A stretch of 64,000 bases of DNA, from positions 29,497,612 through 29,561,611 of the forward strand of contig CM072159.1 in assembly GCA_036850595.1 (NCBI GenBank), read 5' to 3'. This document shows, in pieces, positions 22,840 to 32,265 of the stretch. Every line of letters starts with the position of its first letter. Within the stretch, counting starts at the first letter, position 1. Made by a program: the position numbers and the translations under genes. Below the pieces are notes generated by a model. That model saw only the letters and a program-made list of their open reading frames with translations. It was not told where the DNA came from and searched no databases. Origin of the DNA: Rhyacichthys aspro. Lineage: Eukaryota; Chordata; Actinopteri; Gobiiformes; Rhyacichthyidae.

Positions 22840-23780
22840 AGTCAGTCCAGCCAATACTAAATATGAGGTGCCCTGCTGAACCGAGAGCCAGCGGGATGAT
22901 AAAAACTACACTTTTAATATCTCTCTTGGTGAAAGTGGATCAATGCAGTGCTAAATAGGGTTCAGAGAAGAACCTGAGCAGCTGAGGCTGGTTGGCTGAA
23001 TCATTACTCTCACTGTTATTACCACTGTACGCACTCGGCACCAATCCTCCTGTGTGCAGACTCTGCTTATAAGGTAAACATTTGGTCATCATCACTGTAA
23101 TTATACCCGAGTACAAGTCCCCATGCACAGTCTGAGCACAAGTATAGTTAGGGGGCTAACAGGAGCCAATGCAACTCATTAATAGTGTGCCAGACTCAAG
23201 CGCGATAACATAGGATCCCATTCCTGAGAGAGGCTTTATTTTTTGACCAATTAGCTGCCTGCACAACCTATTGGCCATGAAGTGATCTCTGCAGGGACTT
23301 TATCAGACCATGCTCTATTAAATCGGTGTTCTGGCTGAGCAGTTATGTACCATCACGGCACTTTGAATGGCTGCTCTGATTGATGCCACTGCCAAATGCC
23401 AAGAAATAAAGCATGTTATTGTACGTCTCCACTCGTTTTCTTTGGGATGCATCTATTACGCTGTGTATGTGCACCTTTCCATACAGTCACTGTGTCTGTA
23501 TGTGTGTGTTTGATTGAGTGTTTTGAGCGATATGGCTGGTTGGGGAGATTATCATAACGCTCAAGGGCGATAGCTGTTGTGAATGTGAAATTCAGTGTTA
23601 ACATATTCACACAATGAGTGCAGGTGGGTCAAAAGGCCCAGCTTTAGGTGCTGTATAATTTAGATACGTGGGAGGTAATCATAATGACTTGGTAAACTCT
23701 GCCTGAATGCTTCCACAGACATGTCAGAGCAACTTTGTGATTGGGTAATTGTTTCATGAACCATAACATTCAATATTAAA
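22840..23780. promoter_or_regulatory. candidate conserved non-coding cluster
   Basis: Repeat-free sequence of moderate GC with words typical of conserved enhancers (GACCAATTAGCTGCCTG, CTATTGGCCATGAAG, CTGATTGATGCCACTGCC). No splice-consistent open frame. Confidence 0.3.
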
Positions 23781-25626
23781 ATAAATCTTTCTCACTTGTA
23801 ATTTTATCTCATTTCCTTTACTTTTTTAATACAGTTTGACTGGCATCATTTGGACCAGGACAAGATGTCTTTACCCAGTGTAGGTGCAGAAGTTTGAAAA
23901 GGAAATGGTATGAATTCTGTTAAAGGTAATATCCCTATCATGTGCAGCTGTCCTGTAGGTAATAAATGTGAGAACACACTGTCCTATTGGCTGCCAGAGT
24001 TTATTCGGGATGAGTGATGTTGTATTTACAGTGTTTGGCAAAAGCGCTCGAGCCCAGCCATAGGTTTTCCACTGTCAGTGTGAAAACAGGAAGGACTTTT
24101 GTGTCAGCTTCTGGTGAATTAGTAGTCAGTGAGCCCGCTACAAAAAGCACCTGAAATCTTTTTTGTTGCATGCCCTACAAAAAAGCACTGGAAGGTAACT
24201 CATTCCTGGACAGCAAAGTCAAATTAAGATTCACTCAATTGTTACAAAATCAGAAATGTCTCTGCAGTGTAAAGAATGGCCAAATAAAGACAAAGGGATT
24301 TATTGATATATTCATGTTCACAAGCATTTTTTAAGCCTCTTTTTGATCTTTATCTACAGCCTGCTGCATTTGATCCTGACTTTCACCAGAGAAAAGAATC
24401 ATTCCAGGCTAAAATGACCATAATAATAAGCAAGAAGGGTCAAATAAATCAACTTGAAGGTGCATTGGTGTGTGGCTTTCAGAGAGATTTATTAGCCTTA
24501 ATACATTTTATTTTCATAATGATGTAAAATGATGTTTTTGTTCTTATAGTGTACCCTTGTATTTGCACAATAAGGATTGGTATTCACATGATCCTGTGTA
24601 TAACCTTATAATAGATTGATCTAATCCCTTTGCAAACATTCTCTTGGCTATTGTTTATCTAAATGCACTCGATAAAAGTAAAGCATAGTGTTGAATCATG
24701 GGATCTGTTTATTTGTGCTAAGGCAAGGTACTATACAGTAAGATATCTCACACCCATTTTACTGAAGTGATATAACTGTCCAGGCTAAAAAAAAATGATG
24801 GAAATGAAGCACTTATGGACAGTTTTGCAAAGTTGGTCAGGACCCAACGGTTTGTCACTGTGGATTTTAACTCAACACAACAAAATAAACCCTCACTGCA
24901 TAAAAAGAATGACTGTCTTTTCGTTCGACATACATTACACAGCCTTGTACAGTTAAATAAAACCTAAATATTGACCACTGACCAGAAATCAGTGTTATTC
25001 CTGTGTATTTCTAGGGATGCGTTGCCAGGTCCTGCACCGCTGCTCCGTCTCTTCTCTGTCACAGTAACCTGAGCTCTTTAGTTTCAGTGCCAGCCCTTTG
25101 TCTGCCCTCCACGCCAGCCTGGACCCTTTTATAAAACACCAGGCCAGGTAGCTGAATGTCGTTGGCGTGAACACATTCAACCTGGTACACAACTGACCTG
25201 TGAGCTCCTTTATCACACAGACATAGCCCAGAAAGCGGTGTGTCTTTTGGTGTAAAATGTACAAGTCTGGACGGTGCACTTGTAGGATGTGCTCTTCTGA
25301 ACTGTTATCATTGTTGTGTTGCCAGTGTAAAGGCACACTGATCCCTCTAAGCAGGAAGATATAAATCTGTCACAGTCCCCTGCATGGAGGAGCCTATTGT
25401 TTTGGGGATCAGGGAGGATTAGGGGCGGATGCTGGCGACCGAGGGGCTTGAACAGTGTGACCCTTTTGCTAATCATTATAACAGCGGACACCTCTTAAAT
25501 TCATTATTATCAATTATTCAGAGCTGACAGAGTAGAGTATTAAAATGGGGATGGGGGAGTATGCTAATGTGTCCAGAAATGTCTTTTAAAATTTATGAAT
25601 GAGTCGTAAACAGGACTCCAATTAAC

Positions 25627-25677
25627 ACTCAGCGTGTCTCATCATTTTAAGCTTTTAATCTGATCAACACGCTGAGT
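25627..25677. repeat. inverted repeat, 11-bp arms
   Basis: ACTCAGCGTGT at 25627-25637 and its exact complement ACACGCTGAGT at 25667-25677 enclose 29 nt with TTTTAAGCTTTTAA in the middle. Confidence 0.6.
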
Positions 25678-27220
25678 ACTAAAACGGAAACGCTCATTTC
25701 AGGGTCAATATTGTATCCACTGTAAGATAAGCATGTGTAGCAACAAATTTGGATCTCTGTGAGCATTTGGCACAACTATCAATGCTAAAAAAGGATTTGG
25801 TTTTTAATGTTGATGCATTAGGTTCCACTTTAAACAGGCCAGATATAATACCTCCAGAATTTACGGTTTAGTTGAAGCCATAAACAAGAAACATGGGCTA
25901 AAATGTCATTTATTACCAGCCATATGAATAGTTACTTCAGATTTTGGTCTAAACAACCAACAAAGATTATAAAATGGTGTTTTGAATATATAATATATAT
26001 AATTTGAAGGGAAAAAAACAGGAAGATGGAGCTTATGGCTTTTACTGCAGCTAAGTAGATGATATACTTCATAATTCAACTGTGAAGACCAAACAATGTT
26101 CTACTGCACATGAAATAGAATGAGACTTGCTGCCCCCACAGTAGCATTTTTAAAAAGCAATGCCCCTTTAAAGCAGATCTGCTGCTTGAATGAGCATTTA
26201 AAGTTGCCTTCACATTGTTTCATGGTTGGGATTGTGTTCGTGAGTCCAGGATGCAGTTACCCATACTAATGTGCACAATATGCATAACCCCCAGATGTGC
26301 ATTCCCATCTCAAGTGATTACATGGAGTAAACATATCCCTCATGCAGCAGAAATACACCATAGCACAACTCGCTTTAACAGTCTGATGTGCTGTCATAAC
26401 TGAGACCAATATCGTTTTCAGAGTCAATATTACAAACGCACTGTGGATAAACCATTGTGAATCCCAATGTCTCAAGTCATCACTGTCAAATGTTTTTTAA
26501 ATCCGTTCTTTATTAGGTTGAGAATGAGAAAAAAATCATTTTAATACTTCTGATTTAAAATTATTGCAAAAAACCCTTCAGCAAAGCCAGACATTGATCT
26601 ACTTAGTCTGGTGGTCAGTATAAATGTATTTATTTTAAATCTTAATTTTGTGTCTAGACAACTTTACTCTTTTGTACCTTTGTAACTCATGGCTGTTGCT
26701 TCACTAAAGCTGAGCAGTCTGAGATAATGTAGTGTTTTCTTCTGGATGGGATGCATTAAACATTTAGTTCAACCTCGGAGGTCAACTCAGTAGGAACAGA
26801 TACGAAATATAAAGTGAAAATTAGCATTAATTGTTCATAGACTAAAAAGGAACAAGGCCATTTCTTAATTCTGTTTTTTTAAGAGACTGTTATAATAAAA
26901 GCTGACATTAATTAAAAGAGTTGAGTAAAAATGAAAAATGGTTAGTAACAAATAACAAAATAACATGAGCTTTTTAAAGTGCTTTACTTTTGTTCAATAT
27001 GCATTACTACAAGCAGCAGCTCTGTGACCTGTCTACATTTACAGGTTCTTAGGGTCATTTTCATTATGCCATTGTGAGTGACATGGCTGTTCCGCTGCTA
27101 AAAGGCAAGTAATGGGGCTTGCCATGGAGATAATAACTACTTCTAAACCCTTTTCTGGAAGCTTTGCATGGACACCTGCTGCACCTTGAGTACGCAAAGT
27201 ACTAGCATTTAGTACTTGAA

Positions 27221-27247
27221 TAAGGCTACTTAGAAAAAGTAGCCTTA
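27221..27247. repeat. hairpin, 11-bp perfect stem, 5-nt loop
   Basis: TAAGGCTACTT, loop AGAAA, AAGTAGCCTTA. It is too short for a canonical microRNA precursor. Confidence 0.6.
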
Positions 27248-27603
27248 GAGTAGAAAAAATACATGAGTTGTAATTGAAGGGCCAAGAGTGCACACTGAGG
27301 TGTCAAAAGGTCATACTTATTATCATTGTGTGTGAATGGGTCATAGTCCTTTGAGTCAGAGTATTTCACCACTTAACCTCCCTGTGAACATTTCCACTTA
27401 GTGCTCATGTCTTGTTAATGTCAGAGTGTTGTGCCTGACATGGATACCATACACTTGTCCATGTTGTGACAAGTAGTCTTTATAGTAGGTCTAAATAGAT
27501 ATTCATCCTAAACAGTGGTACAGTCAAAGCCAGTATGTGTTGTTTTCGGTTGTGGGAACCCTTAGGTTGTAACAAGAACAATAAAAAGTTGGAGAAAAGA
27601 GCT

Positions 27604-28124
27604 AAGGCTTGGTAGCCTGTCCAGCCAGACGGCTTTCTATTGTATTACATACAGAGAAAGTCAGTCTGGGATTGCAGGGTTTACACAGGATCTCAAGGTG
27701 GGACCATGGGCAAAACTAACGCTCACTGAGTAAACCAATCAGAGAAACCACGGATGTGACGTAAGGAAAGAAAAACCGATTCTAGTTGACAATAAACCAC
27801 AGCGTACAGCAGCATGGCTAAAACCAGCGTGGCTCGAGAGAGAAGATGCTTCGGTGACGGTGAATGACTGCTGTTGTTTTTGTCAAAAATCTGAGGACAC
27901 GGGGTGTAATTTCTAGTTCAGTGCTTATTTCGATCGTAGTAAGCTACATAAACCTGCATACTGTGTGGTTGAAGAAATTCTCACGCGAAACAAAATCCCG
28001 CCTCCCTCGCAATGATTGGTCAGTAAGAAAGAGAAATTGGGGGCAGATTGGACAATCCCAGACTGACTTTCTCTGTTTGTAATACAATGAGAAAGTTGTC
28101 TGGCTGGACAGGCTAAAGGCTTGG
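27604..28124. mobile_element. complete MITE with 62-63 bp TIRs and 9-bp target duplication
   Basis: The element spans 27613-28115 (503 bp). The left TIR (27613-27674) and right TIR (28053-28115) are near-perfect reverse complements. They begin TAGCCTGTCCAGCCAGAC and end with the CAGTCTGGGATTG block. It is flanked by the exact direct repeat AAGGCTTGG at 27604-27612 and 28116-28124. There is no transposase; the 72-codon frame inside has no recognisable domain. Long TIRs with a 9-bp target duplication are characteristic of Mutator-like (MULE) elements, so I infer a MULE-type non-autonomous element. Intact ends suggest fairly recent insertion. Confidence 0.85.
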
Positions 28125-29628
28125 AGTTTTCACTGAAATGTTTTATTATGGCCACATCAGTTGTGCATGACTGTGGTAAAGGAATATATTACGAGGTATG
28201 ACAAAACAATGTCAAGCTTGACCAGTTAAAATGTGACAGCCTCCTTCAAGGTTTGCCCCAGCTTCCTTTTCTCATTATTATTATTATGGAAAGAGTAAAG
28301 TCACCATTTACAACCGACTATTCGTCACAAACTGATTTAGAGCAAAATCAATAAACTCTTTTTGCCTAACTCAGCATGCAAGTGGAACGTTTTTAAAGGT
28401 CAGGAACTGTATTTATCAGCTCCTAGTGCACTGATACTGAACACTGAAATACGGGGATATTTCTCTGTGGACTAGTTCTATCTGATGTGTCAACTCCCAC
28501 AGTGCATTGCGTCCTTCAGTAACCATGGCAATAGTGGTCTGAGGTCATGCCATTGTGTGCTCCACAGGGTTATTCTTATAGCAATGAATTTACATCTAAT
28601 TTATCAGGTAGGACACATTGCTTTTCCTGGTCAGTTTTTCTTGATTTTATTTTTAAGTCTGCACCACTTTTCTCATGTGGGCCACCAACATTCATCGGAT
28701 GGATGAGCTCGCTTGTATTATCCTGTACTTTTTTTGTTCCAACCCTGGTCCATTGCTTGTCATAAGGATTAAAATAAAAGTGGCTTATTTTATTCCACTT
28801 CTTCCGAATGAAAACCCACTCTGCCATCCTCTGATTACATTTATGAAAATACCACAAATGACATTTAAAGAACAAGTGGACTCAGATCCTTTCTGCCTCG
28901 TGGCTTAGCTCAAATGAAATTGCAGTCATAACCATTAAAGCATATTAGAATGAGAAATACAAGTTCAGGAAAAGGGCTCTTGTTCCAAATATGTATATTC
29001 CTGTAATGCAGCAGGTTTTTATCAGTGATATGATAATAATGATATTGGATTGTGTGTTCTGTTATTGTGTCCAATTAAACCCACTGGCTTTGTCAAATAG
29101 AGCAGAAAAGTACATATTTTCACTGGATGATCAGCTCTCAAATAAACATCCACAGGGTGAAGGGCTTGTGGCTTTCCAAACTGCAATTTCTGAACTCACA
29201 CAAACGCACACAGCAACGGTAAACAGACAATAATTGGTTCAAATCTCTTTTTTTTGTGAATCAGCTTCAACTGTGACCTGATTGTGGCCTTGAGTATTGC
29301 GCACTACCCACAATAACATCGACACTAAAGTCAGCTTTTATTCTGCGTTTAGTGTCATGACGAAGTGACATTGAAGGTTTACTTACTTCATATATAATTA
29401 AATAAATACTAAAACTATATAACTCAGTTTACGATACATTATTTTTTTTGGTAAAATCCAGCAGTCATAACTCAGATGTTGATCTAAAATGAGAGACACA
29501 TACATTCTTAGTGAAATAAATCTAAAATGTGCTTAGAGCCTGCGTCAGTTTGGGACTATATGTGGACATGGACAGTGTGGAAGTGAATTATAATATACAA
29601 TAGCAATAAGAACCTACAGTATTAGTAC
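28125..29628. other. intergenic, no gene seen
   Basis: A+T-rich with an ATT microsatellite at about 28273-28288. Open frames on both strands at 28485-28908 overlap each other and have no splice context. Confidence 0.35.
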
Positions 29629-30140
29629 AATTACTGATGCAAGGACAATTATGGACTGTCTGTCATTGGGGCTGGAGATATAAAACAGCCTTTTAAGTCA
29701 CTCTGATGGGCCTTCTCTCCATTAGCCATTACAAAGACAAGGCACATAGAGAGTCTTCAACAATGTCATGATGTGCATTTGAAGTAATTACGTTGGTTTG
29801 ACAAAGATGGAATAGAGCTGTCAAGCTGCTGACCTCATTATGGCTCACAATGTCTTAATAAACTTAAATCCTTTTGAAAATGCAAGGAATGACAATGTGG
29901 TTCCAAGTGCTTTGCCGTTGCTCCCAGAACCATTTCCTGTACTTTCTGTCACCATTCGTAGACAGTAGTGCACTATTCAAGCCTTTTACAGTTAAATCAC
30001 AGTTTTTAAAAGAGTGAACCCTTTTAGAGTTAATTATTGCATCAAAAACCCAGTGCAGTTTATGCTTATGTTTTGATGCAGTGGTGGCTATTGGTGTTGT
30101 TGAAGAGACCTGCTGAATTTCATCTTGAAGATTAATAAAG
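29629..30140. repeat. tandem duplication, copy A (3' portion)
   Basis: This matches 31753-32265 in the same orientation. Homology is patchy (about 60-70% by eye) over roughly 500 bp, but a 114-bp core (about 29790-29903) has only 8 differences that I count. It covers the last exon and downstream sequence of the five-exon gene model. Confidence 0.8.
29864..30123 (-). CDS. exon 5 (terminal) of unrecognised five-exon gene
   Basis: An acceptor TATTAATCTTCAAG precedes ATGAAATTCAG. The split codon G|AT (Asp) joins it in phase to exon 4, and 85 further codons follow to a TAA at 29864-29866. The segment is Lys/Trp-rich with runs such as KHKHKLHWVFDAII and RKYRKWFWEQRQSTWNH; no domain recognised. The preceding intron is only 56 nt (30124-30179), at the low limit for vertebrates, which weakens this junction. 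Reading straight through the donor would stop after two codons. The corresponding part of copy B is frameshifted. No convincing poly(A) signal was seen close to the stop. Confidence 0.4.
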
Positions 30141-30179
30141 TTAATTTGGAAATGATTTACCAACAAATGTACTACTTAC

Positions 30180-30270
30180 CAAGAGCAAGAAGAGCCTTCA
30201 GATACCACGTTGACTTGGTGACCCATTCCTGTAACTGACTCTTATTAACGTACAGTATACTGAGTACCTT
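30180..30270 (-). CDS. exon 4 of unrecognised five-exon gene
   Basis: It has a good pyrimidine-rich acceptor (TCTGCTATTATTATACTTTAG, in two parts, at 30271 and above) and a strong donor G|GTAAGT (30174-30179). It encodes 30 codons plus one base. The frame is closed by a TAG formed at the acceptor itself, so the open frame coincides with the predicted exon. The peptide carries an amphipathic stretch (QLQEWVTKSTWYLKALLAL) that could be a helix. Phase 0 at entry and phase 1 at exit match exons 3 and 5. Confidence 0.45.
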
Positions 30271-30421
30271 CTAAAGTATAATAATAGCAGACAGAGGCTA
30301 ATGATGGCGTTGAACTCTTTATGGCTGGAGCTCAGACATGGTTTAAGGTTTTAGACATAATCTGATCCGAGACAGAGGGTCTGCACGCTGCTTTGATGTC
30401 TTCATTTTGCAGGTCGCTCAC

Positions 30422-30473
30422 GCTCCGCGGAAGACGTGGAGGGAGCCGTTCAAGATGGCAGTTGTTCTCATTT
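30422..30473 (-). CDS. exon 3 of unrecognised five-exon gene
   Basis: The acceptor CCTTGGCCGACAG is followed by A, completing an Arg codon split from exon 2 (AG|A). Seventeen codons follow (NENNCHLERLPPRLPRS) to a donor AGC|GTGAGC at 30416-30421, leaving phase 0. The donor is not ideal. If unused, the frame continues 29 codons (DLQNEDIKAACRPSVSDQIM is part) to a TGA at 30332-30334, which would give a shorter three-exon product of 136 codons. A plus-strand open frame across the same bases is treated as its shadow. Confidence 0.4.
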
Positions 30474-30734
30474 CTGTCGGCCAAGGCACACTATTTAATT
30501 TATGTTGTATTTTTTAAAGCGTTATTCTGTATTTTTGAAGTAGTGCTGTATGGGTTACAAGTGGATAATGGCCTTTTACCTTTGTTAGATTCTAGCTTAG
30601 ACCTAAACAAATGGAAATGCACTCAAAGCCATATAGCAATAGTAAACATCCCAATCAAGACTGCAGCCCGTCTGCCCAGAAATAATCATCCATCTCCATG
30701 AATAACCCACACAACTGTTTTCACTGTGTCATAC

Positions 30735-30967
30735 CTGTGTGCTACTCCACCTCGTCGTGGCTTTGGCCTCTCAGCTGCCTCACACTGATGGTTGAACTCA
30801 TTTTGTAGTGGCGATGTAGTAGTGGGCTTATTCTTCTCTTGAGAAAGAACGGAAGTCTCACAGATGCCTTTCTGAAGGTCCTCCAGTGTCTGTTCAGTAT
30901 CAGGAGAGGTCCTTGGATCATTTATTGTCAGTTCTGCTAAACAGTCGGTGACCTCCTCAACAGAATC
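30735..30967 (-). CDS. exon 2 of unrecognised five-exon gene
   Basis: This 233-nt exon encodes 77 codons plus two bases. It is bounded by an acceptor ATGCTATGAAAG (with an in-frame TGA just upstream) and a donor CACAG|GTATGA. Composition is hydrophilic and acidic at the start (DSVEEVTDCLAELTINDP), then Gln/Lys/Thr-rich, ending with a basic Pro/Arg/Gly patch (ERPKPRRGGVAH). This is the pattern of a disordered regulatory region. It is the most convincing exon of the set, but I recognise no family. Confidence 0.5.
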
Positions 30968-31090
30968 CTTTCATAGCATGAAGACACACAATAGGGCCCA
31001 GAAATATATGTCACTTTGCCCTTGAATAGATACAAGCTAAAAATAAATCATGATTTTGAAACCAGGCTTAAAATGCACTTATTAACTTAC

Positions 31091-31168
31091 ATAGCTGTCG
31101 ATTGGAGTGAGTGACTTCTGAGACATTTTAAATTGTCTCAGAAGACAATTTAAAATGTCTTAAACTGT
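31091..31168 (-). CDS. exon 1 (start codon) of unrecognised five-exon gene
   Basis: Coding starts at the ATG at 31124-31126: MSQKSLTPIDSY, then a consensus donor GTAAGT at 31085-31090, leaving phase 0 for exon 2. An in-frame TAA lies 11 codons upstream of the ATG, so translation cannot extend further 5'. A good acceptor-like sequence (T-run then AATTTGCAG) ends at 31169, so either this exon is preceded by a non-coding exon or transcription starts nearby. The full model is 12+77+1+17+30+1+85 = 223 residues in 1.3 kb with introns of 123, 261, 151 and 56 nt. No signal peptide or family is evident. Upstream lies an RFX-like X-box, suggesting ciliary or testis/meiotic expression by analogy only. 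Confidence 0.45.
31115..31160. repeat. two interleaved perfect palindromes over the predicted start codon
   Basis: Palindrome 1 is AGACATTTTAAATTGTCT (31121-31138), loop CAGA, exact complement 31143-31160 (18-bp arms). Palindrome 2 is CTTCTGAGACA (31115-31125), 8-nt spacer, TGTCTCAGAAG (31134-31144) (11-bp arms). They share bases and cannot form together. The predicted ATG (31124-31126, minus) lies in a stem of the first and at the stem/loop edge of the second. Confidence 0.85.
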
Positions 31169-31236
31169 CTGCAAATTAAAAAAAAAAAAATCATCTTTGA
31201 GAAACTAAAATTTACTGTATACTTTTGGATGAATTT

Positions 31237-31250
31237 GTTGCCAAGGAAAC
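31237..31250. promoter_or_regulatory. RFX X-box-like motif, copy A
   Basis: GTTGCCAAGGAAAC fits the X-box pattern GTNRCC-N(0-3)-RGYAAC closely (half sites GTTGCC and GTTTCC on opposite strands, 2-nt spacer). It lies about 70 bp upstream of exon 1 of the minus-strand gene model and is retained in the tandem copy at 33243. Confidence 0.5.
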
Positions 31251-31752
31251 AACGTATGAGCAGGCTATCATAAAAATAAAAATTAACCATAAAGCCTACT
31301 GTTGGTGGGTTATTTATCAAAGATGTGAAGTAGGTTGGTCTAAAAGGAGACAGAAGTTACATCTGTTCACAGTCTACAGACAAAAAAAGTTTGATCTAAA
31401 GCTAACATTTACTACCAAGAAATGCCACTTGATTTTGTGTTATCAGAGTCAAACATTGGCGGCCAGTTTGGTATTTTAAGTCCATTCTTTGCTCCTTCCA
31501 ATGTATTTATATCTGTAAGTGTAGTGTGCACTGTTATCTGACCTATTCACCATTTCAGATATGAAAGTGGGGAACTTGGAAACCTGGAAAAAGTGTCTAA
31601 AACAACGATATGAAAGAGACCCGACTTTAGAAAAAGCCATTTAGTGTGGCCTGTTGACAGTGGCATGATAAAATCTGTTATGGACAAGTCCGATCTGATC
31701 TGGGCCAATTTGAACACAACCCAACTGAACCGCAAGGTGAAAGTTTTGTAGC
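31251..31752. other. between the tandem copies, no gene seen
   Basis: A+T-rich; no exon recognised. It could contain a 5' non-coding exon of the minus-strand gene model. Confidence 0.3.
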
Positions 31753-32265
31753 ATTACTTTCTGATGCAAGGGTAATGGCCTGACTGTCTCTGGGGCAGAA
31801 GAGAGGAAACAGCCGTTTACGTCTCACTGATGGGCCTTTCCTTCTTAAACCATTACGAAGACAAAGCACAGAGAGTGTCTTTAACAATGTCATAAAAGTG
31901 ATGAGATAATGTGTATTTCGCGTGCATTTGGAGTAATTACATTCATTTGACAAAGCTGGAATAGAGCTGTCAAGCTGCTGACCTCATTATGGCTCACAAT
32001 GTCTTAACAAACTTAAATCCTTCTGAAAACGCAAAGAATGACAATGATGATGAAGTGCTTTGCTCTTGTTCCGAGTTCAATTTCCAGTAATTTGTTTTTT
32101 GTTTTTTTTTCCTCTCAGAGATGGTGTACTTTTCAAGTTTAAGTTTTGTCATGTTTTTTTTATTTTTATTTTTTTGTTTCTTTTGTTTTTTATGATCCTT
32201 GTTGAAGCCCGTAGCTCTGATTCTCTGTTGTATTCTTCTCTGTGAACATTAATCTGTTAAACCAC
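31753..32265. repeat. tandem duplication, copy B (3' portion)
   Basis: This is a direct copy of 29629-30140 about 2.1 kb away. The conserved core is at about 31930-32043. Sequence aligned with exon 5 is interrupted by a T-rich expansion (32093-32190), a stop and a 1-nt indel, so this copy does not encode the same peptide. Together with the X-box pair it implies tandem duplication of the whole unit followed by decay of the exons here. Confidence 0.75.

Larger units (their letters stand above)
23781..27603. other. intergenic; two hairpins, no gene seen
   Basis: A+T-rich with a GC-richer patch at 25000-25490. Two perfect inverted repeats are present (listed separately). No exon, RNA gene or mobile element was recognised. 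Confidence 0.35.

Noticed and set aside
30393..30701. 102-codon plus frame and a plausible AG acceptor at about 30412
   Set aside because: It overlaps exon 3 of the minus-strand model in antisense. The minus reading has phase-matched neighbours on both sides, the plus reading has none.
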